Origin: Pelethousia sp034928145
GTDB taxonomy: Bacteria; Bacillota; Clostridia; Christensenellales; CAG-138
Direction of reading: 5' to 3'
Length of the DNA stretch: 30,445 bases
Assembly: GCA_034928145.1 (NCBI GenBank)
Contig: JAYFPE010000047.1
Location: forward strand, 1-30,445
The notes under the pieces were generated by a model. The model was not told where the DNA came from, made no database searches, and worked only from the letters and a program-made list of their open reading frames with translations. The number at the start of each line of letters is the position of its first letter. Position 1 is the stretch's first letter. A program made the position numbers and the translations under genes. Positions 23,258 through 30,445 of this stretch are shown here, in pieces.

Positions 23258-25846
23258 ATGAACATGAACAAATTCACCCAGCGCTCCCTGGAAGCCCTGC
23301 AAAGCGCCCAGGCGCTGGCTATCGAGCATAACCAGCAGCAGGTGGATCAGCAGCACCTGCTATCCGCCCTGCTGAACCAGGAAAATTCCCTCATCGCCCA
23401 GCTTTTGCGCCGCATGGGCGTGGATGCGGGCTTTGAAGCCGCGCTGCAAAAGGAATTGGCAAAGATCCCTTCCGTTACGGGCGGCGGCAGGGAGGCGGAT
23501 AAGGTCTACATCACGCCCCAGATGGATAAGGCGCTGGCCGCAGCCGAAAAGCAGGCCGAGCGCATGAAGGATGATTATATCTCCGTGGAGCATCTGTTCC
23601 TAGGCCTGCTCGACGCGCCGAATGAAGCCTTAAAGAGCCTTTTCCGTCAATTTTGCGTGGAGCGGAACAGCTTCCTCAAAGCGCTTAACGAGGTGCGCGG
23701 CGGCGCGCGGGTCACCACCGACACCCCGGAGGATACCTATGACGCCTTGGGCAAGTATGCGCAGGATTTGGTCGCCCTGGCCGAGCAGCAAAAGCTCGAT
23801 CCCGTTATCGGCCGGGACGACGAGGTGCGCAATGTGATCCGCATCCTTTCCCGCAAAACCAAGAATAACCCCGTGCTTATCGGGGAACCGGGCGTGGGCA
23901 AAACGGCCATTGCCGAAGGGCTGGCCCAGCGCATCGTGCGGGGGGATGTGCCCGCCGGCCTTAAGGAGCGGCGCATCTTCTCCCTGGATATGGGCGCGCT
24001 GATCGCGGGCGCGAAGTTTCGCGGCGAGTTTGAGGAACGGCTCAAGGCCGTGCTGGGCGAGGTCAAGCGCAGCGAGGGCCGCATCATCCTTTTCATTGAT
24101 GAACTGCACAACATCGTGGGCGCGGGCCGCACGGAGGGCAGCATGGATGCGGGCAACCTCCTAAAGCCCATGCTGGCGCGGGGCGAGCTGCATTGCATCG
24201 GCGCCACCACGCTGGATGAATACCGCAAGTATATTGAAAAGGACGCGGCCCTTTCCCGCAGGTTCCAGCCGGTGCTGGTGGAGGAACCCACGGTGGAGGA
24301 TACCATCTCCATCCTGCGCGGCCTCAAGGAGCGCTACGAGGTTTTCCACGGTGTGAAAATTCAGGATAACGCCCTGATCGCCGCGGCTTCCCTTTCGCAC
24401 CGCTACATCAGCGATAGGTTTTTGCCGGATAAGGCCATCGACCTGGTGGATGAGGCTTGCGCCATGATCCGCACGGAGATGGATTCCATGCCCACGGAGC
24501 TGGATGACATCGCCCGCCATATCATGCAGCTGGAGAGAGAGGAGGCCGCCCTCACCAAGGAGAGCGACAAGCTGAGCGAAGGCCACCTGGCGGATATCCG
24601 CAAGGAGCTGGCGGAGGAACGCGAGAAATTCGCCTCCTTCAAGGCCCGCTGGGAAACCGAGAAGGATTCCATCAAAAAGGTGCAGGCCCTCAGGGAGGAA
24701 TCGGAAAGGATCAACGCCGAAATGGAGCAGGCCGAGCGCGGCTATGACCTTAACCGGGCTGCGGAACTCAAATACGGCCGCCTGCCCAAGCTCAAAGAAG
24801 AGCTGGAGGCAGCCGAGGCGGAACTCGAGAAGGATAAGGCCAACGGCCTCTTGCGGGATCGCGTGAGCGAGGAGGAGATTGCCCGTATCGTGGCCCGCTG
24901 GACGGGCATCCCGGTTTCCAAGCTGATGGAGGGCGAGCGGGAAAAGCTGCTGCATCTGGACGAGATCCTGCACAAGCGGGTGATCGGCCAGGATGAGGCC
25001 GTGCAGACCGTGTGCGACGCCATCCTGCGCACCCGCGCCGGCTTGAAGGATCCCACAAAGCCCATCGGCAGCTTCCTCTTCCTAGGCCCTACCGGCGTGG
25101 GTAAGACGGAGCTGGCCAAGGCCCTAGCCGAGGCCCTCTTTGACGACGAGGGGAACATGGTGCGCATCGATATGAGCGAATACATGGAAAAGCACGCCGT
25201 ATCCCGCCTGATCGGCGCGCCGCCGGGCTATGTGGGCTACGACGAGGGCGGCCAGCTTACCGAGGCCGTGCGGAGGCGACCCTATTGCGTGGTTCTCTTT
25301 GACGAAGTGGAAAAGGCCCACCCGGATGTATTCAACGTTTTGCTGCAAGTGCTAGACGACGGCCGCATCACGGATGCGCAGGGCCGCACGGTAGATTTCA
25401 AGAACACCGTTATCGTGATGACCTCAAACCTCGGTTCGGCCTACATTCTGGATGGCATCCAAAATGGAAGGATCAGCGAAGAGGCCAAGACGCGCGTAGA
25501 GAGCCTGCTCAAGCAGAGCTTCCGGCCGGAATTCCTCAACCGCATCGACGATATCGTTTTCTACAAGCCGCTGGCCCAGGACGAGATCTTTAAGATTACA
25601 GACCTGCTGCTCGAGCAGCTTCGCGGCCGCCTGCGGGAGCGCCGCCTCGATGTGCGCCTCACGGATAAGGCCAAGGCTTACATCGCGGAAACCGGCTACG
25701 ATCCGCAATACGGCGCGCGGCCCCTCAAGCGCCTGCTGCAAAGCAAGCTCGAAACCCTGCTGGCCCGCCACATCATCGCCGGCGACCCCGCCCCGGATAC
25801 GGTGTTTACAGTGGATTGCGACGGGGAGAAGCTAACTGTGGCATAA
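23258..25846 (+). CDS. clpB: ATP-dependent disaggregase ClpB
   Basis: This 862-residue AAA+ chaperone is of typical ClpB length. The N-terminal Clp repeat domain spans about residues 1-150. NBD1 has Walker A GEPGVGKT at 209-216 and Walker B FIDELHNI. A long coiled-coil middle domain of about 120 residues, rich in Glu/Lys, separates it from NBD2. NBD2 has Walker A GPTGVGKT at 610-617 and GYVGYDEGGQLTEAVRRRPYCV. ClpB works with DnaK to rescue aggregated proteins. The middle domain and absence of a ClpP-binding loop argue for ClpB over ClpC. The CIRCE upstream agrees. Confidence 0.97.
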   Translation: MNMNKFTQRSLEALQSAQALAIEHNQQQVDQQHLLSALLNQENSLIAQLLRRMGVDAGFEAALQKELAKIPSVTGGGREADKVYITPQMDKALAAAEKQAERMKDDYISVEHLFLGLLDAPNEALKSLFRQFCVERNSFLKALNEVRGGARVTTDTPEDTYDALGKYAQDLVALAEQQKLDPVIGRDDEVRNVIRILSRKTKNNPVLIGEPGVGKTAIAEGLAQRIVRGDVPAGLKERRIFSLDMGALIAGAKFRGEFEERLKAVLGEVKRSEGRIILFIDELHNIVGAGRTEGSMDAGNLLKPMLARGELHCIGATTLDEYRKYIEKDAALSRRFQPVLVEEPTVEDTISILRGLKERYEVFHGVKIQDNALIAAASLSHRYISDRFLPDKAIDLVDEACAMIRTEMDSMPTELDDIARHIMQLEREEAALTKESDKLSEGHLADIRKELAEEREKFASFKARWETEKDSIKKVQALREESERINAEMEQAERGYDLNRAAELKYGRLPKLKEELEAAEAELEKDKANGLLRDRVSEEEIARIVARWTGIPVSKLMEGEREKLLHLDEILHKRVIGQDEAVQTVCDAILRTRAGLKDPTKPIGSFLFLGPTGVGKTELAKALAEALFDDEGNMVRIDMSEYMEKHAVSRLIGAPPGYVGYDEGGQLTEAVRRRPYCVVLFDEVEKAHPDVFNVLLQVLDDGRITDAQGRTVDFKNTVIVMTSNLGSAYILDGIQNGRISEEAKTRVESLLKQSFRPEFLNRIDDIVFYKPLAQDEIFKITDLLLEQLRGRLRERRLDVRLTDKAKAYIAETGYDPQYGARPLKRLLQSKLETLLARHIIAGDPAPDTVFTVDCDGEKLTVA

Positions 25847-25859
25847 GCTTTCTCCGGGA

Positions 25860-26180
25860 CCGTTTCACGGTTTGTCATGCAGGGGGCGCCCCTGCGATGT
25901 TCGCCGGGCCTTAGGGTATCGGAAAAGCCTTTGGGGGTTAGGGGGCCGTTCACAGTTCGCAATCGTCGCAACGCCCCCATTGGGTTGCGCCGCTCCTTTG
26001 CGCACTAGGCTTGGCTTCCCGAAGGCTTTCATCGTGAGCGGCGGACAAGGTGAATTGCCGCGAGGCGGCAAGAGAGGATGCCCTGGGGCATGTGTACGCC
26101 GCGAGCGGAAAGCCTTGCCTGCCAAGGATTTCCCTGCATGAAACAACGACCGCGAGGTACGAGCAGTTGTTTCATGGAAA
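25860..26180. other. Gene-free, highly structured intergenic stretch
   Basis: No gene is supported here. Several inverted repeats are visible. GCAGGGG/CCCCTGC lies near 25880. TTGCCGC-GAG-GCGGCAA lies near 26055. An 11-bp perfect stem CATGAAACAAC / GTTGTTTCATG spans 26137-26147 and 26166-26176. TCATGCAGGG near the left end is the complement of CCCTGCATGA near 26132, so the whole stretch may be enclosed. It could be a MITE-like element or a structured RNA. Confidence 0.5.
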
Positions 26181-26217
26181 CTTAAAAGAGTGGCATAGCC
26201 ATTTTTTGGCACACTGG

Positions 26218-26252
26218 GGCCCGGCGCATGAACGGATGCGCCGGGCCTTTTT
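26218..26252 (+). terminator. Strong intrinsic terminator upstream of thiN
   Basis: GGCCCGGCGCAT pairs perfectly with ATGCGCCGGGCC around six bases, followed by TTTTT. It would end clpB or the structured-region transcript. Confidence 0.9.
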
Positions 26253-26314
26253 AAAACGGATGCAATCCCCCTGCAAAAACGGTACAATAGTAAAAACGCC
26301 AAAGGAGCAAACCT

Positions 26315-26932
26315 ATGGAGCAGCGGATATGTCATGTCGTGGGCGCCGGGCCCTTTTGCGGGCGGGGGCCGCAGGCTGCGCCCGGCGATCTGGTCATCGC
26401 GGCGGATGGCGGCTATGCGCACCTGCTGCGATGGGGCCAAAGCGCGGATATAGTGGTGGGCGATTTTGACTCCATGGAACAGCCGGCACACCCTGCCATC
26501 GTGCGCCTGCCCCGCGAAAAGGACGAAACGGATATGGCGGCGGCTGTGCGCCTGGGCCGGGAGAAGGGGTACGGCCTGTTTCACCTTTACGGCGGTCTAG
26601 GCGGTATGCTGGATCATACCCTGGCCAACCTGCAATTGCTCGTGGGTATGGCCATGGCTGGAGAACGCGGCTATTTATGGGATGACCAGGTCGTTGTTAC
26701 CGCCATTCAAAACGGCCGTATCGAGCTGCCGGCGGGAACAAAGGGCCGGGTATCCGTATTTGCCGCAGGCGGCGAGGCCCGGGGCGTGTTCCTGCGGGGC
26801 CTGAAATATCCCTTGACGGACGCCGTCCTTTATCCCGGTTTTCCACTGGGGGTGAGCAATGAGGCGGATGGGCGGAAAGCCGGCATTGAGGTGCGATCAG
26901 GCACGCTGCTGGTCGTATATCCGCGGCTGTAA
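26315..26932 (+). CDS. thiN: Thiamine pyrophosphokinase
   Basis: This 205-residue protein has ADGGYAHLL, VVGDFDSME (the phosphate/Mg-binding region), LPREKDETDMAAAVRLG and GGLGGMLDHTLANLQLL. These are the ordered motifs of bacterial ThiN, which transfers pyrophosphate from ATP to thiamine. The C-terminal part forms the beta-sandwich thiamine-binding domain ending with GVSNEADG. AAAGGAG precedes the ATG, and TACAAT at 26292 gives a likely -10. No TPP riboswitch motif is upstream. Confidence 0.92.
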   Translation: MEQRICHVVGAGPFCGRGPQAAPGDLVIAADGGYAHLLRWGQSADIVVGDFDSMEQPAHPAIVRLPREKDETDMAAAVRLGREKGYGLFHLYGGLGGMLDHTLANLQLLVGMAMAGERGYLWDDQVVVTAIQNGRIELPAGTKGRVSVFAAGGEARGVFLRGLKYPLTDAVLYPGFPLGVSNEADGRKAGIEVRSGTLLVVYPRL

Positions 26933-27044
26933 ACAAGCCATGCATCCCATGGGCGCTTCCGCAAGGGGGCGCTTTTGATTGCACGCATATATTACGGGCC
27001 GCATAATCTGTACCAACGATAATAGGAATGCGAGGTCTGCTGGC

Positions 27045-27281
27045 GTGAAACAGGGGTTGCATGAGATCGAGGCAGGGCAGGGCGGGGTGATCTCGCATCT
27101 GGCGGGGGAGGATGATATGACGCGCCGGCTTGCTGACCTGGGGTTTACGGAAGGCACCGGGGTGGATTGCCTTTATAAAAGCCCGGCCGGAGACCCTGCG
27201 GCCTACCGCGTGCGCGGCACTGTGATCGCCCTTAGGCGGGAGGATGCGGCCCGGGTTGAGGTGCGGCTATGCGGGCGATGA
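27045..27281 (+). CDS. feoA: Ferrous iron transport protein A
   Basis: This 78-residue protein has the SH3-like FeoA pattern EAGQGGVISHLAGEDDMTRRLADLGFTEGT and ends RVRGTVIALRREDAARVEV. FeoA assists the FeoB ferrous-iron permease. The start is best placed at GTG 27045, after GCGAGG. An ATG at 26979 opens the same frame, but the extension has no similarity. It overlaps feoB by 13 bases, as is common. Confidence 0.85.
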   Translation: MKQGLHEIEAGQGGVISHLAGEDDMTRRLADLGFTEGTGVDCLYKSPAGDPAAYRVRGTVIALRREDAARVEVRLCGR

Positions 27282-28510
27282 GTATGGGAAATCTCGCCCC
27301 CGCCCAAGCGCCGCAGCGCAGCCGCGGTGCGGCGGCGCGGCCCACCATTGCCCTGCTGGGCAATCCGAATGTGGGAAAATCCACAGTTTTTAATCGCCTT
27401 ACGGGATTGAACCAGCATACGGGGAATTGGCCCGGCAAGACCGTGGAACTGGCGGAAGGCCGCTGCCGCCGCCCGGGCCGGGATTGGCGCATGGTGGATC
27501 TGCCCGGCACCTATTCCCTGCTAGCTCATTCCAAGGAAGAGGAGGTAGCCCGGGATTACATCCTTGCGGGCCGGGCGGACGCCTATATCGTGGTCTGCGA
27601 TGCCACGTGCCTTGAACGCAACCTCAACCTGGCGCTGCAAATTTTGCAGCTCACAAAGCGGGTCGTCCTCTGCGTGAACCTAATGGATGAGGCCCAGAAG
27701 AAGCATATCCGCGTGGATACGGCGGCTCTGGAAAAGGAGCTGGGCGTGCCGGTCGTGGGGACGGCGGCCCGCAGCGGCGCGGGGATAGAGGCGCTGTTCC
27801 CGGCCGCTGAACGGGCCATGTCGGGCACGGCGCGCCCCCTGTCCCTGCAAACCGAGGCGGGAGAGGGCGAAGGCGCAAGGGTGCGTCGCATCTATGCCGA
27901 GGCTGCGCGCATCGCGGCGCTCTGCGTGCGCGTGGAGGATGGGAAGGCGGCCCTGCGGCAGCTTGCGCTCGACCGACTGCTTACCGGCCGCAGGGCCGGT
28001 CTGGCTATCATGTTAATCCTGCTCGCGGCCATTCTCTGGCTCACCATCATCGGCGCGAATTACCCTTCCGCCCTGCTGATGAAGGGCCTCTTTGCCCTGG
28101 GGGATGCGCTGGGCGGCTTACTCCTTCGTTTGGGCGCGCCTATCTGGCTGCACGATGCATTGATTCCGGGCGTTTATCGCACCCTGGCCTGGGTCGTCTC
28201 GGTGATGCTGCCGCCCATGGCCATCTTCTTCCCGCTTTTCACCTTATTGGAGGATGTGGGCTATCTCCCGCGGGTGGCCTTCAATCTCGATCACTGTTTC
28301 AAACGCTGTAGGGCCTGCGGTAAGCAGGCGTTGACCATGTGCATGGGATTTGGCTGCAACGCAGCCGGGGTTACGGGCTGCCGCATTATCGACAGCCCAC
28401 GCGAGCGGCTCATCGCCATCCTTACAAATAGCTTTGTACCCTGCAATGGGCGCTTTGCGCCATCATCTAAAGGGAAACTTTTCCCCCATGCTCGACCCCT
28501 TCAGGGCTAA
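27269..28510 (+). pseudogene. feoB: Ferrous iron transporter FeoB, 3'-truncated by an inserted element
   Basis: The 413-residue reading frame has the FeoB G-domain: G1 GNPNVGKSTVFN, G3 DLPG and NLMDEA. Membrane spans follow, then the core motif CMGFGCNAAGV. It breaks inside the conserved SFVPCNGRFPT segment. After CNGRF (ending near 28456) the sequence becomes unrelated and stops after 17 codons. Full FeoB needs about 200 or more additional residues, including the second gating half. The cut coincides with the end of the serine recombinase element. The rest of feoB is presumably on the far side of that element. SD GAGGTG supports the ATG at 27269. Confidence 0.88.
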
Positions 28511-28535
28511 CGACGGTTAGATCGCGAACCAATTT

Positions 28536-30161
28536 CTACCCGCCATATAGGAAAATATGCAGATCCTTACCATCCCACTCGATTTTTTGCACGATCAAGC
28601 GGATAAGGGTACGCTTTTCATAAACGGATAACTGCGGGAAATAAGTTTGCAGGCTGGCCAGCACGCTGGTGAGCATATCGATTTCCAGCGCCCTATCCGA
28701 TGCGCTGCTTGCCTCCGCTTTCAACCGGGCTTTTTCCTTACTCAATTCCGCAAGCTCCCGGTTAAGCTCCGCCGCACGGGCGCTCACCCTGTCAGCCAGG
28801 ATCCCGGTTATTCTACCCTGCGCAAGCATGTGGACAAGATTATCCAATTCGGAATTGGCCTTTTTGATCCGGGCCGGAATCGCATCAATGGGATCTGCTT
28901 CCACCTGCTTTTCCAAATCCCGTTTGAGTTGTTCCATCAGCCTATATACATCGGAGTCGGTTTCCAAATAGGCCATCAGGTATTCGCATACCAGATCATC
29001 CGTCTGCCGGCCGTTCAGGTTTTGGCATTGGCATATGGATATGCCGCCCCGAAGCTTATTGCCGCATATGTAGTCATATAAGCTGTGATTGGCCGCCCGC
29101 CCCGTGCGCTGCTTGGTAAACATGCGGCCTGCGCAATGGCCACAGGTTATAAGACCGGAAAGCAAGGAATAATCGTTGTGCATCTTGGCCGGTTTATCCC
29201 CGGTGGGGATGTTGTCCTCAATGGCGTTCTGTACGGCCACCCACTTTGCACCCGAAACCCTGCCCTTATGTTTTCCTATGGCGATAATCCATTTATCCAT
29301 GGATTGCCGGGGAGCATGCTTCTTTTTATAATCCCGCTTGTTATAGGCAAGCAGGCCCAACTTATCCGAGCACCCGGCTTCATCGAAGCAAACGTCAGCA
29401 TCCTGGGCCTGGAAGTATTGAAGAGCCTCCCTATCCGCTATGCAATAGACCGGATTTTGCAAAATCTGCTTGATGCCCAGCAGGGAATAATAGTTTCCCT
29501 GTCTCGACTTTATGCCCTGCTGCATAAGGTGTTTGCTTACCCCGGAGATGCTCCGCATTTCCAGATACTTTTCAAACATTATATCCACGGCTCTGAGTTC
29601 CTGTGGGTTATCCTTGAGCTTGCAGGCCGTTTTCACCTTGCCATCTACGATAATCTCCTGCACCTTCTCGGATGTGTATCCCGTGGGTGTAGTGCCGCCT
29701 AGCCAACGGCCTGTACGGGCCAGCATAAGCATATTGTCCCGCACCCGCTCCGCAATGGTTTCCCGTTCCAACTGCGCGAATACGGAGGCAATATACATCA
29801 TAGCCTTGCCCATAGGCTTGCTGGTATCGAACTCCTCTTTAATGCAAATGAAGGAAATATCCCGTTCATTCAAGTCTTCAATCAGCGTGGAAAAGTCGCT
29901 TACATTGCGGCTGATACGATCTAAACGATAACATACGACATAGTCCGGCTTCTGCGCCTTAATATCCTTTAGCATCTGCTGGAATCGGGGCCGCTCGGTG
30001 TTTTTGGCCGAAAAGCCTTCATCCTCATAAACCGTAATATCAGTTTCTCTAGAATCGGGGAATTTGGCCGCAATGTATTGCCTGCACATCTCGATCTGGT
30101 TTTCGATGCTTTCACCCCTGCCGGTATAGACGGATTTGCGGCTATAAATGAAGAAATTCAT
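28536..30161 (-). CDS. Large serine recombinase (integrase of a mobile element)
   Basis: This 541-residue recombinase has an N-terminal resolvase domain with YSRKS (catalytic Ser10) and VVCYRLDRISRN. The recombinase domain spans about residues 160-270, with WLGGTTPTGY at its start. A zinc ribbon contains CGHCAGRM, with partner cysteines in YICGN and ISICQCQN. A C-terminal coiled coil lies around SARAAELNRELAELSKEKARL. Large serine integrases insert phages and conjugative elements at single att sites. It sits at the end of an element that interrupts feoB and points toward the junction. AAAGGATGG is its ribosome binding site. Confidence 0.95.
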   Translation of the reverse strand: MNFFIYSRKSVYTGRGESIENQIEMCRQYIAAKFPDSRETDITVYEDEGFSAKNTERPRFQQMLKDIKAQKPDYVVCYRLDRISRNVSDFSTLIEDLNERDISFICIKEEFDTSKPMGKAMMYIASVFAQLERETIAERVRDNMLMLARTGRWLGGTTPTGYTSEKVQEIIVDGKVKTACKLKDNPQELRAVDIMFEKYLEMRSISGVSKHLMQQGIKSRQGNYYSLLGIKQILQNPVYCIADREALQYFQAQDADVCFDEAGCSDKLGLLAYNKRDYKKKHAPRQSMDKWIIAIGKHKGRVSGAKWVAVQNAIEDNIPTGDKPAKMHNDYSLLSGLITCGHCAGRMFTKQRTGRAANHSLYDYICGNKLRGGISICQCQNLNGRQTDDLVCEYLMAYLETDSDVYRLMEQLKRDLEKQVEADPIDAIPARIKKANSELDNLVHMLAQGRITGILADRVSARAAELNRELAELSKEKARLKAEASSASDRALEIDMLTSVLASLQTYFPQLSVYEKRTLIRLIVQKIEWDGKDLHIFLYGG

Positions 30162-30352
30162 GCTTAACCATCCTTTGCCGCTCGTTTCGAACTCAAATCA
30201 TTTGCCAACTGCTAAAAGGTTGTGTTCGAATTTGCTTAGTTCATTATTATGTTAAGGGTATTAAAATAACCTGTTCATATACTTGCTTTCTCGTAGAAAA
30301 AATAAGGTACCGTCAATAGTTTTTCGCACAATTGTCTCGCTTGGTTTATCGG

Positions 30353-30445
30353 TTAGCCGATCTGCAAGGCGTCAACCTCCTGTTCCTGCAGATGCTTCAT
30401 GCTCATATAGGGAACCGTCCCCCAGCGAGAGCCTTCCATATGTCG
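30353..30445 (-). CDS. Partial reading frame at the window edge (inside the element)
   Basis: The minus strand from the window end reads MEGSRWGTVPYMSMKHLQEQ and stops at TAA (30353-30355). I do not recognise it. It is short and may be the end of another element gene. The 190 bp between it and the recombinase start hold two TTCGAA palindromic words (30187 and about 30226), a possible regulator site, and no other gene. Confidence 0.3.
   Translation of the reverse strand, partial: RHMEGSRWGTVPYMSMKHLQEQEVDALQIG

Noticed and set aside
26253..26314. TPP riboswitch ahead of thiN
   Set aside because: The leader is only about 60 bp after a terminator and lacks the conserved TPP core motifs.
25865..26584. 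239-codon minus-strand frame over the clpB-thiN intergene
   Set aside because: It runs through a strong terminator and into thiN antisense, has no ribosome binding site and reads as repeat-derived sequence.
1..30445. CRISPR array
   Set aside because: No regularly spaced direct repeats were seen in any intergenic stretch.

Overview
The window looks like a chromosomal segment of a GC-rich, endospore-forming Clostridia-type Firmicute. The reasons are spoIIR, a sleB-ypeB germination pair, a CIRCE-controlled clpB, a split fhs/fchA/folD one-carbon pathway, strong AGGAGG-type ribosome binding sites, and DUF1292/DUF975 genes. No species can be named from the sequence alone.

Left part (1-4640): a one-carbon operon reads rightward. 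It holds the glyA 3' end, fhs (formate-THF ligase), fchA (methenyl-THF cyclohydrolase/cyclodeaminase family), a folD whose cyclohydrolase residues are replaced, and a formate/nitrite channel. A decayed folC fragment and a repeat-associated terminator follow.

Positions 4685-9531, minus strand: a signalling block of a tyrosine recombinase, a 278-bp segment bounded by 30-bp inverted repeats, a GGDEF/EAL protein with a degenerate GGDEF and an intact EAL, a methyl-accepting chemotaxis protein and cheW. The segment holds a strong sigma-A-like promoter that now points at the EAL gene. The repeat next to the recombinase contains that gene's own stop codon. This is the architecture of a phase-variable, invertible promoter controlling a c-di-GMP phosphodiesterase and possibly the chemoreceptor and cheW behind it. 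It is the most interesting system in the window.

Positions 9532-10600: an AT-richer patch with a small nucleoside-deoxyribosyltransferase-like gene, repeat-associated terminators, tRNA-Thr(GGT) and a truncated copy of its 3' end.

Positions 10616-23000: mostly housekeeping genes. They are a GNAT protein, DUF1292, DUF975, a serine hydrolase, a nucleotidyltransferase, an AraC/GyrI-like regulator, murC, and ispE divergent from spoIIR-sleB-ypeB. After these come a small ArgS-like orphan, an MBL hydrolase and a small conserved protein. The ispE/spoIIR intergene carries overlapping opposed promoters, one sigma-F-like and one predicting a leaderless ispE mRNA.

Positions 23060-30445: clpB behind a textbook CIRCE operator, a 460-bp intergene with many inverted repeats, thiN, feoA, and a feoB cut at its conserved CNGRF motif. 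The cut coincides with the end of an element encoding a large serine recombinase, and the window ends inside that element.
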